From Petaurus breviceps papuanus (Eukaryota > Chordata > Mammalia > Diprotodontia > Petauridae): DNA of 64,000 nucleotides. Shown here one piece after another: positions 21,901 through 36,900 of this stretch; the first letter of the stretch is position 1; every line of letters begins with the position of its first letter. Made by a program: the position numbers and the translations under genes. The DNA lies in contig JAMXIF010000045.1 of assembly GCA_028583685.1 (NCBI GenBank), forward strand, positions 6,483,822-6,547,821, given 5' to 3'. Under the pieces are notes generated by a model. The model made no database searches. It had not been told where the DNA came from and was given only the letters and a program-made list of their open reading frames with translations.

Positions 21901-24900
21901 TGCACACAGTGAGGGCCGCACTGGGAATGCCTGGCTCTTGTCAGCCCGACAACGATCCAGGACGAGGCTGAAGGAGCCGCAGAGCGATGCTGCCCACTGA
22001 GTGCACACTCACCGAGCCTGATCTTTACTTTCTTTCTTTTTCTTGCCTTTCACAACACGACTAACATGGAAATGTGTTTCATGACTATCTGCATATAACC
22101 TTTATCAAACCTGCCTGCCTTCTCAATGAGGGGGGAGAGTGGGAGAGAATTTGGAACTCAAAAACTGTAAAAAAAGAAATCATTTTAACATGTAATTTGA
22201 AAAAATGAAATGTAGACCACCAGAAAAATGAAACCAACCAGGCAAGCCCCTGAGTCCCCAGCTCCTTCTAGGCCAGGACTTGGGGCTCCCAGAAGAACAT
22301 GGCCGCTGAGCTCCCCCCAGGGGGCTCTGGGTTTGGAAATGAAGGCCGTGCCAGCGGCTTCTCTCCCGCTCACGCTTACCGTCCAGGCACCTGTTGTTGT
22401 ACTTCTTATAGGCGGTGATGGCGTCCTCTTTCTTCACAAATACAACCTCAGCCACCCCAGGATGGACCAGACGGGCTCGCTTGAGGGCCCCACACACACA
22501 GAAAAGCTCCTGGGAAGACCAAGCAGAAGCAGAACTGAGGACTCCCCCAGCCCCAGCCGGATCAGCCGACCTCAGCACCTCCCCCCCACTGCCCACGGGC
22601 ATCTCTACTCTGCAGACCTGGCTTTTCTGAGACTGTAACAAAAACTCAACATATACAGCAAATTCAGGGGGCTTTGACATCACTGTTTAAAGGAAATGCA
22701 GCAGGAAGCGCCTGTTAACATGATTCTTCCCATTCCCTCCTGCCCCCTGCATTCATCTATTCTCTCCTCCTGCTGCTTCAGGAGACCATGTACTAAGCCG
22801 GGCACCCTGAGGCCAGGCCCACTGAGGGCCAGGTGAGGGGGGGCTGTCAAGGGAGGCCCTGCCCAGAGAGGAAGGGGCCCTGACTTCTCACTCCATCGGC
22901 TGGTCTGTCTATGAAAACAGGCAAAATCAGGCTTTGCAGGACTAACCCCCCTGGCATCCTCTTTCCATTCATCCTGTTCTGAAAATGATTCTTAAAAACT
23001 TCTCCCAGCAGAAGTGGTAGATACCCCTGGCAGAGGCGGGGTGTGAGTCTGGTGGAGGTGGGGGGAGGGGAGGATGTAAGCCTGGCAGAGGCGGGGGGCC
23101 GGGTATAAGCCTAGAGACAGCAGAGGGGGGTGAGCCTGGAAGTGGCAGAGGAAGCAGTCTCTGCCCTTCCCCTGGCTCTGGTAGACAAGGTACTCACAAC
23201 AATGTCCTCCTCGGTGACTCGAGGGTGCAAGTTGTTCACAGTCATCTTGGTACCTTCCAGGGGGCTGAAGACAGGCTGTGACACCAACAGCAGGATGGTC
23301 ACAGGGCGGAGCAGGCACGTGAGTGCAGCAAACCCATGGGGGGAATACAAGTGATCAGAGATGGCGGCACTGCAGTCCCCCTCCAAAATCCAGAAAGGAA
23401 GACGGGACCAGCACAATGCTCCCATCTTACAGAGAAGCAGGCTTGCCTCTAGGAGATATATCAAAGCCAGAACTCAAACCCGGGTCTTCTGCCCCCAAGA
23501 CGCTCTCGTTTTCCTTGGGGATTCTAACCATCTGAGCAAACAGAAGGCTTGGGGCTGGGGCCAGGCCCTGAGCCTCCTCCCAACCAGCTCTGGGGGTGTT
23601 ACTGAACTTACAAAAAGAACACACCAATACTTTCCTCCAAGCCAAGGAAGATGAAGGAGGCTGTGGGCAGCAGTGAAAGCAGCTTTTTCCATGACAGGCA
23701 AGTACAGCTACCCCAAGGTCACCTGGGAGGGATCCTTTGTACCTCAACTTTCTGACCTCCCCTTGCACCCACACAGCCCTTGTTCTCCAAGTCAGGGGCA
23801 GGGGGGAGGCAGATCCAACCCTGGGAGGGAAGGGCCAAGTGTCCTGAGCCCTCTTTGACAGAGGGGAAGTGACTGGTCCAGAGCCCCAGAGGTGACGGGG
23901 GCACCCCTTCCACCTCCCTCCTAGCACTCACCTCGGCAGGGGGCATCTCTTTGGGGGGTTCTTCCTTGGTCACCAGGGTCCGGGACATGTTGGTCAAGGC
24001 TTTCGTCCGTAGAGGGGAAGGCGGGGCAGGAAGGGCTGTGTATGTGTCATTCTGGACGACTTTGGTGAGAGGAAGGGTCTTGGATAAGGAGAATTTGGAG
24101 CCGCTGAGACCCACCTAAGCAGAGAGGAGGCCATGTTGAAACCAGCTGGCTGACACCACACCTGACCCGCCCAGTGCCCGGAGCTCCACACTATTTCAGC
24201 CACAGAAAGCCAAATTCTAGGCCTTTTCATCCTAGGACTTTTAAGAACAAGAGTCCCTGCTCTACAAGCAAGTGGCCACCTTTCTCTCTGAAGGGCCCCA
24301 GTATAGGGGCTTGCAGGGCCAGGGAAAGGGGCCTGGGGACCCTGGGCCTTGGGAGGGGAAGGCTAACGGCCATCTAGAAAGGTCTGCAGGGCAAAGGGAT
24401 TAGGCTTATCCTGAGAGGTCACCCAGGACAGGGCAGGACCAAAGGTGGGAGTCCCAGAAAGGGCCGATCTCAGCCCCATCCCTAACCATGAGGCCAACCA
24501 CCAGAACAGGCTGTGTGACCCCTGCACAGAATGTGGGAGCCATGACCAGGGTCCCTTGGGCAGGACGAAGGAGGAAGAGGAAGATGTGGTTTCTAAAGTT
24601 CCTACTTTTTAAGGCTGGAGGCCAGTGCACAGCCTGGCTGGGAGAAAGGCCCTGTCCTGGGGCCTTCCTCGTGTCCCCAAGGGGCTGGACAGACCACAGC
24701 CTCTCCCAACAGACCCTGCAAACCCCCTGCTCTGGGACAAAAGCTGCCTGCCCAGGAACGGTTCTGGTCAGATGGAGGCTTTCTTACTCTGGGGCTGGTC
24801 GGGTCACTGGGTTTAAAGGCTGCCTCGTGGCCTAACAACAGATTGGGGGTCTGTCCCAGGTCACCCTTAGGGCCCCAACAGGGAAGGCAGGCAGGAGCCT

Positions 24901-27900
24901 GGTTTTCTTCCTTTGCCCTCTGCACACTGAGCCCTGCGGGCCTGCCCCTCCAAAAGGAGCCCATGAGTCTGGCGCTTCAGTCTAGAAAATCACAGGAAGC
25001 CTGTAGCTTCTTCCAAGGCGCTGGCATTCCCCCAGCTTGTGTTTCCCAAAGAATCTCACTGTGGAGCCAGAACCACAACTCCTGGTCTGGAGGGCAGGGC
25101 GTGTGGAACGGCCCAGGGCCAGGCACATGAAGCCAGGCAGGGCACAAGGACCCCAAGGCAGATGCGCACACCATCTCTTACTCTGCTCCCACAGAGCTGA
25201 GCCCCCAGATTTCCAGCACCTATCCCCTGAAAGCCCCTGGCTGAGAAACAACAAAGCAGGGCAGTCAGAGCCCCCCGCCCCCTGAGGGCCCTCACCATGT
25301 GCTGCAGGAAGCTGGGGGTGGTGGTGACCTTCATCTGTTTGCTGGCTATGGGCGCAGCAGTATCGTCATCTTCGTCTACATCGTACAGGCTCTAAGGACA
25401 GGACAAAGAATTGCCATCGGTGCTGCCCCGATGTGCCAGGACACGTGGACTGAAACAGGGCGGGAAGAGACGCTCACGGACATGGGCTGCTCGACTGAGG
25501 CAGGAGGGGCAGCCCTCCCGGTCTGGGTCCAACACGGGCCTCCCAAGACCCTGGTGACAGCATGGCCTGCGCACGTGTGCACACACACACCACGCACTCA
25601 CACACCACATACCACAAACACATCACACACACACACACCACACGCACGTGCACACACATGCATACACACAGGTGCACACACCACACATACATACTCGCAC
25701 ACTACACACGCATACTCACACACACCACATACCACAAACACACCACACACGCACACAACACACACATGCACACACCACGCGCACACACATGCACACACCA
25801 CACACACACACACACCACTAACACACACGCACACACACGGCTGTTGTGGTCCTAACAACCACCCTGATACTCAGCAGTGACTTCAGGCTCTAAGCTCTTT
25901 CCTCCAAGGACCGTGACATTGCTGGTCTCTTGAAGGTGCCCTCAAACCAGGAGGCAGTGCCCGCTGCCCTGGCTTCGTGGCCTCCCTCAGCTCCTCTGCC
26001 TGGGGCAGGCTGCTTCCTCTACCCAAGGCCAACTTCTAGAGGGCAGGGGCTGTGAGGTCTGTGCCTCAATTTCCCCAGCAGCCTCACACACAGTGCTGGC
26101 ATCCATTGACTTAAATGGACCTCACATAAACCTCACACTAACCCAGCCAAGCACTGCTCATTATTTCCACTTTCCAGATGAGAGAAGGGAGGTTCAGGGA
26201 TGGTCCGAGGCAGGATACAAACCCAGGTCTTCCTGACTCCCAGGCCAGAGTTCTCTCCATCTCATCAGGCTGCACAAATTTTCTACCCCCATTTTACAGG
26301 TGAGAAAGTGAAGGCTCAGGGGCTCACCCAGTGACCCAGTGATGCCTGGGAACTGAACTGGTCCTGCTGCTCCTCTCTTTCCTGCCTATGTCTGGCATTC
26401 AAGGCTTCCCTGTTCCTCCCCCCACTCATATCTCTACCCTGTGTGCTGTGAGCTGAGAGGCCACCTCCCCCAGCCTTTGCCCCTCTGCCCACACAGGGCT
26501 CCCTCACATCCCAGTCTGGGGCAGGACCCCAGCCTTCTCTAAGCTGACACCCAAGATGGGGCCAAGGCTTGTTCTCCTCTCCTGAGGCAGGCCCTGATCA
26601 CCTCATGCCTGGACTACGGCCAAAGCTGCAGAGGGTCTTCCTTCTCAGGTCTCCCCTCTCAGGTCTCCCCAAGCCTCCATTCAGCCACTAAGGTGATTTT
26701 TCCAAAGCCTGGCTCAGATCATGGCACCCCCCTCCTCAATAAACCCCAGCAGCTCCTTCCAGCCTCCTGGGGCAAATACACAACACTATGTTTGGCATTC
26801 AAAGCCCTGGGGGGAGGGGGGGGGGCAGTGCTAAGTAGGCTAAGTAGTACAGTGAATAGAGCACTGGCCCTGAGGTCAGGAGGACCCAAGTTCAAATCCA
26901 GCCTCAGACACTTGCCACTTTACTAGCTGTGTGACCTTGGGCAAGTCACTTAACCCCAATTGCCCTCAAAAAAAAAAAAGCCCTGTCCAGCTCCTGCCAC
27001 CTTATATCCCACTCAGCCCCCAGCTCCTTGCCCCAGGCCACTGCCCAGTGTGGACCCTCCCACAGCCTCCCCGCCCCATTAGTCTCAGCGCCCTGTCTGT
27101 CTTTCCTTTATAAGGTTAGTACATAACAGTTTGTGTGCCTGATGGTGCTTCTCAAAGGCAAAGGATCATAAACCCCACTTCCCCCCAGGGTTGCAGCTGG
27201 TTGAGAGTGTGAGGGGAGGGGGAGGGGCCAGGCCACAGACCCCAGCCCTTCTCTCTCCAAGCAGCCTCCTCACCCGGTCCCAGCAGCTGCTTCTCCCCTT
27301 CCTCTGCACAAGGCCCCGTGATGTAGGCGCTTCCTAAATGTGCCTGTGACTGCCCAGGCTGTGCTGCCTCTCCCCTGGGCTCTGCCTCCAGGGGCGCTGT
27401 GCTGGCTGCTGGGCCCTGGGGCCTCCCACACCACTGCACCTGCCCCCCAACCTCTCAGTCAGCTGACAGTGAGGCCAGCCTCCCCTCCCATGGCCACAAG
27501 TGGCCTCAGCTGACCAAGCCAGGCCTGCCCACCTGTTTATGCTGATGGTTATTGACCACGTTGATTCTCATTGCAGCTGGATGGGGCAGGATCGGGAGGG
27601 CAGCCTTCTGCTGTGAAAGCCAGGAGCACAGGGAGGTCAGTAGGCTACCTCCCCCTGCTCGGGGCTCTTACCCTCCCCAGACATAGACTACACAAAAAGC
27701 AGGGTCACGGCCTGCCTGTGACCTGAGACACAGGCTTAGAATGCAGGCTTCCCGTGGCTGGCGCCATCCTCGGGTGCTCCCACCCTCCTCCCTGCAGCAG
27801 CCTGAGGCATTTACCTCTGTTCTCAGCCCTCTCTGCTCAGAGCCCCTGCCCTGGGCTAGGGCCTGCAGCCCTTAACTCTGGAGTCCTCAGAGCTCTCTCT

Positions 27901-30900
27901 GGCTGTGACCCTCCCTCCTAGGAAGTGGGAACCAGCCACCGACAGGCCCAAGACCAGAGCAGTGACCATCTGCCCTCACCACTTCAGGAGAGCTTTAGGA
28001 GGCAGCGACACCCATTCCAAGAAGAAATTAGCTTAGAACCCAAGGAGCCTCTACCATTCGGCCCATAATGCATAAGGGCACATCCTAAGCAAACCAGTCT
28101 TACTCAGAGGAAAAGCAGAGGCCAGCCCTGTCCCTGACAGAGGAAGAGCCTGAGGGTCTGAGAAGTCCGGCACACACATCCTGTGGCACAGACAGGAGAC
28201 CACAGAGCTAAGGCTGATCTTTTCCAGTCTAAAAAGGGCTGGATCCAGAATGACCTGAGGACATCACCTGGAAGTGGTTTCTTTGGTATTTTTTAACTGA
28301 GTCCTGTACAATTATAAAGACCACACTTGCTCACTGTTACAGAAAGAGGAGGGAGGGAGAAAGGCTGATGGGCTCCTAAGGCACTTCTTTCTTTTTACAG
28401 GAAACCTGCAGGTCATGGAACCTTCCTGTTCCAGCAGCATCCCCTGCACTGGGGGTGTCCTGGAGCCAGCCCATCAAGAACCCCTAAACTAGAGACTGTG
28501 GAACACCACTGAAGAACCAGGGTATCTTCCCCAGTCATGTGGCTCCAGCCCACGCCGTCTCGACCTCAGCACAGGCCGGCTCTGTGCACCCCATCCCAAG
28601 GCATGAGCATAGCATGATCACTGGGGAGGAAGGTCTATACTGGTCTTTAATACAGAAAGGTTCAGTAACTGATTGGCTACATCTCTAGGTACCTCTGACT
28701 ACTGCTTCAACCTGAGTGTGTTTTGTTCTTAAGACCCTTATTTTGTTTCCCATGCGCAGGAGGACGAGGACAGAGGTTCTCCTTTCCCTCCTGTCCAGAC
28801 TTCCAAGCCCGGTGGCCACAATGACCCTGCAGGGGCAGCCCCGAGTGCCTGCATCCAGGCCTCGGCCGCCAGCCTCCCTCTATCCCCCTACCTGGATAGT
28901 TTTGGTGATCTTCATTGTGGGAGACAGCGTGCCAGTGGCTGGTCTCAGCAAGGATGCAGGTGAGGTCCGTTTCAAGCTGATTTTCTCCCGGGCGTCAGTC
29001 ACTTTGGTCCCCTTTTCCGGTGCCACAACCTGTTTTCGGGAGTTCAGCATCTCTCGGGCATCCTGCACTTTCCCCTTGATCCGAAAGCGAGCATCTTTCT
29101 GCACAAGCTTCTCCCGGGCATCTTTTACTCCCAACTTCTGCCTGGCATCCGTGAGGCCGATCTTCTGCCGAGCGTCGAATGTCTGTTGGAAACTCGAAGC
29201 TGGTGCTGGCCGACTAAGGAGGGTCTGCGGGAGCCCAATGCGAGACCGGATGCCTCCGACCCCCGGCCTAGCATTCAGTCTAGAAAGAGAGAAGGGCACA
29301 CGTCAGATACACTGCGTCTCCTGCTCTGGCTCCCTCCTCCCTGCACCAGCTCACCTAAGTCTTCCCAGGTTTCTCTGAAACCACCCCCCTCACCATGCCT
29401 TACGGCACAGTGGCGGCACAACGAGATGCCACAGCTTGGCCAGCCATTCCCCAAGGATGGGCATCCCCTCAGTCTCCAACCCTCTGCCATCACAAATAAG
29501 CGTGTGCATGCGTGTACTTTTCCTCTTTTTCAGATCTCTCAAGGATACAGACCCAGCAGCATTATGGCAGGGCCCAGTTCAGTAATGCCACTCACACAAC
29601 TCTCAGCGAAGGCCTTGCCCACAGGGACCTGGCCGCGGCTACACTGTGTCCAGGACACGCTGGCTCCCTAACCCCTGGATTGTGAGAGGGAAGCTGTGGC
29701 CCACAGGAAAGGATCAGGGTTTAAGTTTTCTGACCATGTCAGATGGTATGAATTTGTCATTTGATTGTTTCAATTGTGTCTAACTCTCAGTGACCCCATT
29801 TGGGGTTTTCTTGGCAAAGATACGAGACTGGTTTGCCATTCCTTCTCCAGCCCATTTTATAGATGAGGAAAACTGAGGGAAAGGGGGTGAAGGGACTTGC
29901 CCAAGGTCACACAGCTAGTGGGTGTCTGAGGCCAGATTATGGTTTTCCTGACTCCAGGCCTGGCGCACATACAAGTTCCTATGCAGAAGCATCTCTCCGA
30001 ATAAGGTTCCTAATGGCTACACATTCTTCCTGATGAGCTCAGCGTTCCTCTGGAGGTAACTGATAAATACTGGCCAATGAAGATGGGCTTTATTTGGGGC
30101 GACAGGTTCTGAAAAAGCTGTGTGAAAAACGTATTCCTTTTAAATGACACCCACGGGGAAGCTGCCCTTCGGAGGATGGGTGTGTGTCCTGCAGGGCAGA
30201 GGGACACAAGGGACAGTCAGAATGAGGTGTCAGGGGGGCAGCTAGGTGGTGCAGCGAATAGAGCACCAGCCCTGGAGTCAGGAGGACCTGAGTTCAAATA
30301 CGTCCTCACACACTTACCACAAAACTACCCATGTGACCTTGGGCAAGTCACTTAACCCCAAATGCCCTCCCAAAAAAGGCAAAAAAAAAAGAATGAGGCA
30401 TCAGGATGACTCTGCATCAGGGGCTCTTACCCAGGGTCCAGGAACTTTAAAAAACATATTACACAACCATTTCAAAATAAGGGATTTCCTTTACAATGCC
30501 ATGCACTGAAAAATATTCTAAGAAAAGATTGCCCAGGGCTCTGCTCTAGCAAGTGATGGACCTGGGCCTGTGACTATGTGACCCCCAAAGGCTTGGCTTC
30601 CTTCTCCCTCTAAGGAAGGAGCTGGACCAGGTGACTAAGGTCTCTTTCAGTGCTGACATCCTGCCGGAACTGAAGCTGCTTTTAGAATGAACACATTTAT
30701 CTGAGAAATGGACCGATACCACAGCAGATCAGGGTTGGGGGCCGGAGAAATGTCAATAATGTAGGTTAAACTCACTCAGTGTAGATTGGTTACAGTTTCT
30801 CTTTCAGAGATCCAGCCTGCAAACACCTCCTGGCCGGCCCCGCTCCCAGCTCTGGCATTCCACATTCTGAGGCCCCTCCAAGGGCACTGGACTTTCCCTT

Positions 30901-33900
30901 CCCCTTCCTTCCCCTCCCACCCAGCACCCTGATCAATCACAAGCCCTGGGCAAAGCACAAAGACCACATAAAACAGGATCTTATGGTCTAATGCCCACCT
31001 GAAAACACAGAGAGAAGAGATGCCAGGGGAAGGAGGCCCACCCAGCAAAGGTGGAGCTAGAGAGAAGGCCCAAAGGAAGAGGCAGAGCTGAGGATGGGGT
31101 GTTCCCCAGACAGAGGGCCCAGCATGGAAACAGGCCATGGTGTATAGCAGGCCACAGCCAGGACTACAGAGGACAAGGAAACAGTGAATGCAGGAAGGGC
31201 CCCAAGGGGCCACCCAGAAGGGCTTCACAGGGAGCCCCCATTGTTTAATGAGCAGAGGCCGATGTGGCCAGAGCCACCCTCTGGCAGATGGGTGAAGAAG
31301 GGCAAATGACTGGCTGGCTTTGGCGGGGAGGGGACCCTGCGGCCCAAAGGCCACTCAAAGCCCCCCATGGCTCCTAGAGACCGGCTGGAGGGTAGAGCTG
31401 GGGCAGCTGCAGTCTGTCTCCAGGAGAGGCTTGGCGAATGTTCCCAGTCTCCCTTGGGGCTGAAGGCCCCCACAGCTGGATGCACCAGCATGACTAGCCA
31501 AGTCATGATGACCAGGAGTCCTCAGCCCTAGAAAAACCCCTAGAGGGGCTTTTAAAGGACCCACATCCGGACTTGCCTCTGCCACTTCCTACCACCCACA
31601 GGACTTTGGACAATTCCCTGCACCAATCTGGACCACAGGTAAAAATGAGAGCACCTGAGCCTGTGGGCTTCAAAAAAGCCTGGAAAAACTTACCTGAACT
31701 GATGCACAGTGAAATGAGCAGATCCAGAACACTGTACACAGTGAGGGCCACACCGCGAAGACTTAGCTCTTCTGAGCAATGCAGGGCCCCAGGACAACTC
31801 CAAAGGATTCATGATGGGCACTGCCAGAACTACGGACTCTGAATGCAGAGCCATGCAGACTATTTGCTCTTTTTGTTTTTTTCTTTCTCATGGTTTTTCC
31901 CTTTGGTTTCATAACATGGCTAGTGCGGGAATATTTTAATACAATTGTACACACATGGCCTACATCAGACTGTTCACCATCCTGAACTCAAAATCTTCTA
32001 AAAGTCAATGTTGAAAACTAAAAATAGATTGTTTATAAATGAGGGTACCTGGACCACACGCCCCCAAGTGCCCCCAACTCTAAATTTATGACTTAGGAGC
32101 CCTGCTGCCCCTCCCCCCAAAGAAACCTCAACTTACAAATAAAAAAACCTGACTAAGCTAAAAGTCTTCCCTTAGCCTCTGTATTGGAGGTCCTGCCAGG
32201 CCTTCAGAGGCTGGCAGGACAAGGGCAGACACAGCTGCCAATTACACAGCCTGGAGCTTTCCTCAGCACAAAGCCCAGGAAAGCTGACTTTGTACTCACC
32301 ACCAAGGTGATTTTTAAGAGCATCAAAAGCTTCATTTCTGAGTAGGTTGATTTGCAGAATATTGGAGAAGCAAGAGAACAGGCCCCCTCACCAATGCCCT
32401 GCTGCACCTGGCACACAGGGAAGCTTCTAATAAATGTTTACTGATGGAGTGCTGGAGGGGAGGGGGCGCCAGCCTGAAAAAGATTCTGAATGCCAGGCAC
32501 ATGCATGGGACCCGGGCATGCAAGAATAGCGAGCCATGGAAGGTTCTGAGGGAGGGAAATGATGACCACAGGGCCCACCCATCCATCCTCTGTCTCAAAG
32601 CTAAGGCTCCCTGCGAAATAGCAGGGCACACAGGGATCGCCAAAGACCAGCCAAGCTCTTTCCTGCCTCAAAACTCATGAGACGGCAGGCCCATGGCAGA
32701 GTAGCAGGGTTCTAGGTTCGAATCCTACCTCAGACACTTACTTTGTGCCCAAGTCCCTTACCCTTGCTCAGCCTCAGTCTTGTCGGTAAAGTGTGTAAAA
32801 CAACAGCACTGGCCTCACATGTGGTTGTGAGGACCAAGTGAGGTAAGCCCATGCAAAGACCAAAGAGAGGATTCCTGGCCCCCAGAGACACCTGCTGCCC
32901 GAGGGCATTCTGGGAGCTGTGCCAGCCAGGACCAAGGCTCCTGGAACAACTCACTCCTTCCCTCACATCCTGGGGCAGCTGGCCAGCACCACCCCCCCTT
33001 CCTGTGGCTGGTCCTGTCCTGTCTCCCCTCTCCAGAAAGGCCCAAGGTGCCCAGGGGTGATGCAGGGCACCCAAGGGCCTCTCTCTTTTCATCCCAAAGT
33101 CTCCTCTTTTCCTGATGACAGGAAGCAATCCCATCCACAAGCTGGGGGGGGGGGGCCCCTAGGGCTCCCCTGGGGTCATCACCCCAGCAGGCCCAGGGCC
33201 CCGCCCCCCCCCCCAGCCCACGAGACCCCCCCCCCCACAACCCTTATCGGGAAGGCAGGGGCTCCTCTACACAATCGCTGCAGCCCCCCCTGGGGCAGTG
33301 AAAGGGATTTCCTTTCATGAAGCTCTTTCACCAAGTGCCTCACATCAGTGATGGACAGCAGGAGATGTGCCCTAACTCAGATTTGCCCTTGGCTAAGCGC
33401 CAGCACCCGCCTCCTGGAACTCCTCTTAATGCCCAGCACAGCTCGCAGATCCCTAGGCGGTCTTTAGGAACGCACTTGGCACTAACAGGGCTCAGGATGC
33501 TGGGGTCTGGGCTGCTCTTCACAAAACCCATGCATTTCACCATCATTAGCAATACCAAACAGGCAGCCCACACACAGCCCTGGACAGGAAAAATAGGGAT
33601 TCAATTCCACAAACGTTCAATGCAATGCAATAAATACATATTAGCCCCTCCCCCCCATGCAACAAGGGCTAATCACAGAGGATGAAAAGACAGCGGCCTG
33701 GGCTCTCAAGATGCTTATGGGGGGAAGGTGATTTGTGGAGGAAGAGGGGGGAGGGGAACAGGGAAGGAAAAGGGGGAACCTGCCCTAAGCCCAGAAGGGA
33801 GGGGGCTGGGGCCAAGCCCTGCAAACCCCCAGGGCTGGCCTGGGCCATAAAAGAGCCACCGCCATGTGAGGGCCAGACCAAGGAGCAGAGACCACCTGCA

Positions 33901-36900
33901 AGTGACCTGCCAAGAGAGAAGGCCCAGCCCAGGCCCTACGGCCCAAGGCTGTGGTGCAAAGAAGCTCCAAGGAGGCAGGCAAGTGTGATGGTGCCCAAGG
34001 GTGAGGAGGCAGCCTAACAGAGATCAGGAGAAGAAACAACCCACCACACAGTGTCCCCAGGGGCAGTTGAAAGAGAACCCTGTCCAGGAGGGCCAGAGGA
34101 TGGCATGAAAGAGGGGGAGGTGAAGTTTGTCTCCACCAGACCAGGGTTTCCAGAGAGCCCAGTGAAAGCTGAGGCTGAAGGAAGAGGGGGAGCCAGAAGC
34201 AGGGGCTCCCAGGTCCTGGGATGGCCCAAGTTCGGAAGAAGGCCATGGCCCTGAACGTCTTCACCCAGATCCCCATTTGTGCCTTCAAGACACTGCTGGA
34301 AGTCAATTCCTGCAGGAAGAGATTTGGGCAACGACACAAAGAGGAGAGTTCTTCCTGACCCCAGAAGGGGAGAGAGCTCTTTGTCAAGTCCTTTTTCAAA
34401 CAACAGGGTTGATAGTGCTAAAACCCGGCTGGGCCGTCATTTCTAAAAGGCACACCTTTGTTAACAGAGAGAACTGGGGCTGCCATTCACATGAAAGCTG
34501 GCCCTCCTCACCACCCACACTCAGAGCCAGGGCCGGACACCAGGCCTCCTCCAGATGTCAAGCTCCCCCTCCTCTCTTAGCTACAAGCTCAATCCAATTT
34601 AACAAACCTACTCCGTGCAAAGCAGGTGTTAAACTCAGTGATACAAAGAGGAAAGGCATCCCATCCCCAGCAGGGTTTACAGGGTGTAGTGGGAGGGAGA
34701 CAAAAGAACTGTGTCTGAACTTAGATGAGGTAAAAGATGATGGGGGCAAAGGAGAGGGGCCAAACGTTATAGGAAAACTGCAGGTAAGGCGGCTGATGGA
34801 GGGTCAAGAGATCAGGGAAGGGATTCAGCCCCAAGCGAGGGGAACTGCCTAGGGTGCTCAGCACAGCAGGAGAAATCTCTCTGGGAAGGGCACCTGGAGG
34901 GCCTTCAATCAGCTCAGCCTGAAGAGGCCACAGGGAGCCATGAAAGGTTTCTGGAGAGGGAAGGACAGGTCAGGCTCCAGCCTGAGAAAAAAGGAAACTG
35001 TCAGCTGTGTGGAGGGCAGACCAGAAAGGGGACTGGAAGCTGGGAGGCCGACAGAATTGTCACAGCCCCAGTGATGGTGTGGAAGTCAGATTGGTTCAAG
35101 CAGAGTGGAGGAGAGGGAGAAGACTGGATGAAGGGTCAGCCTGAGGTCAGCAGGCCTGGCCAGACTGGGCAGTGCAGAGGAGCCAAAGCAGGAAGAGATG
35201 GATCCAGCCCTCGAAGGTCTGTCACAGGGACCCTCTTTCTCCACTTCCCTGGTCTGCCCCTGCTAAACCGCTACAAAGGTCACTGGAAAGGAACTCTAAG
35301 AAATGACGCAGGGGATGGTCTCAGAAAAACCCAGAAGAGTTGGAGGAACTGAGGCAGGGGAAGGGAGCAGACAAAGGACAACCCACGAGGCTTGGCACAC
35401 ACAGTGAGAACCGGGCTCTGGCACTGGCGCCCAAAATGAGCTGTGAGAGAAAGGCCTCTGAGGGCAGGTGGAATCCAATTTCTCCTTTCTTTTCCTTCCT
35501 CTCCAGGGAGAGTGGCTAGGGCAGACGTGTATTTTAATAGCTCCTCAATGGATGGGGGAGGATTTGAAATTGAAAATCAAGAGTAAAGAAGGCCCGGAAA
35601 GCCCAGTGGCCTCTGCCCTGCTGGACTCCCTCACCAGCCATGGCTCCTGCGCCTTGGGGGGAGGGCCCCTCATCTCCTCAATCCAGCCCCACAGGCTGCT
35701 CTTCCGGGCTTCCCTTCCCTGGACCAAGGCTACCGCCCCATTTTATCCCCTCCCTCCCAAATCCAGGACTTGGACTTCCAGGACTCCCCAGCCTCTGTCT
35801 CCAGTTAGGCCTCATGTCCAATTGCATGTCCATCTAGCCAATGTGTGCAAAAATGGCTTCAAACTCCCTCCTCCCTCCCTGGTTTCCTGCTCCCCACCCC
35901 ATTTGATCCATCCAAACATTTAGCAAACCCAAGTAATCTCAGTCCCTTTAAGAAAGAGAAGAGTTAAAGGCCTTAGCCAATGCCTCCCTTGTCCTGCTGA
36001 AGGAGACTAAGGCCAAATGTTGGACAAGGTCCCACTTCCTCATTGAGGCGGAGGATTTTACAGGAAAGCCTGAAGGAATGAAAGCCTCTACAGAAAGTTC
36101 TCAGGCCCATCAGACCCGCCTCTTTGGGCCTCAGTCTTCCCATCTGTAATAGTGGGCACTGACCCTGACCAGGAGGCTCCCCCATCCAGCCAGGATTTCT
36201 GACAAGGGTTTGCTGTTTTCCCCTTTAGTGACCTGAGCCAGATAGGTGAGGATGAAATAGTTCTAACTCCCTTCTGCACAGCCCCTTCCTCACTACCACA
36301 GGAGACAGAAAGTTTAAAAGAAATGCCAATTATTATCACCCTCATTTTACAAATGAATAAACAGTGTGGGCAGGTAGCAGTTAAGTCAGAAGGGAAGGGG
36401 GCCAGAGGGAAGGCAAGGCACTAGGCCTGGTAACCTGGGCAAGTAACTCCACCCAAGAGAGGCTTAAAGCCCCGCCAGGTAAAATGGGGAGGGCAGAGTG
36501 TGGCCCCAAGGCCCAGGTCCTGCCTGCAGGCTAAGAAGAGGAACCAGAGGAGGCAGCAGGGGGAGGGCTGGGAGAACAGAACCCTTTATAGATGCAAACC
36601 AGCTGGGGGAGGAGGAAGATGCCTGGGGCACTGAGACTAGTTCCTAAGGGCAGATCTTACCCAAAGTCCGGAACTTTCGTCAGGATAACAATCCTGACAC
36701 TCAGGACCACAGCAAGTGCTTTGTAAATCATAACTCTCCAGACCTCAGAGCAGGGAGCTAACTAAGGGCCCCAGGGGCAGGTGAGGGCCAAGTGAAGTCA
36801 GAGCTTGAGAAATGGGTGTCCCACAAAGCATCACAGGAGATGTCAGCCCCGCAGGGAGTAAAGTACTACAGTCAAAACTGAAAATAAGGGAGACTGAGGC

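Noticed and set aside
25570-25843. CRISPR-like regular array
   Set aside because: It is an imperfect CA microsatellite without fixed repeat/spacer structure, in a mammalian intron.
25299-25880. His/Thr-rich 193-residue frame
   Set aside because: It is translation of a CA repeat beside the antisense of a POLDIP3 exon.
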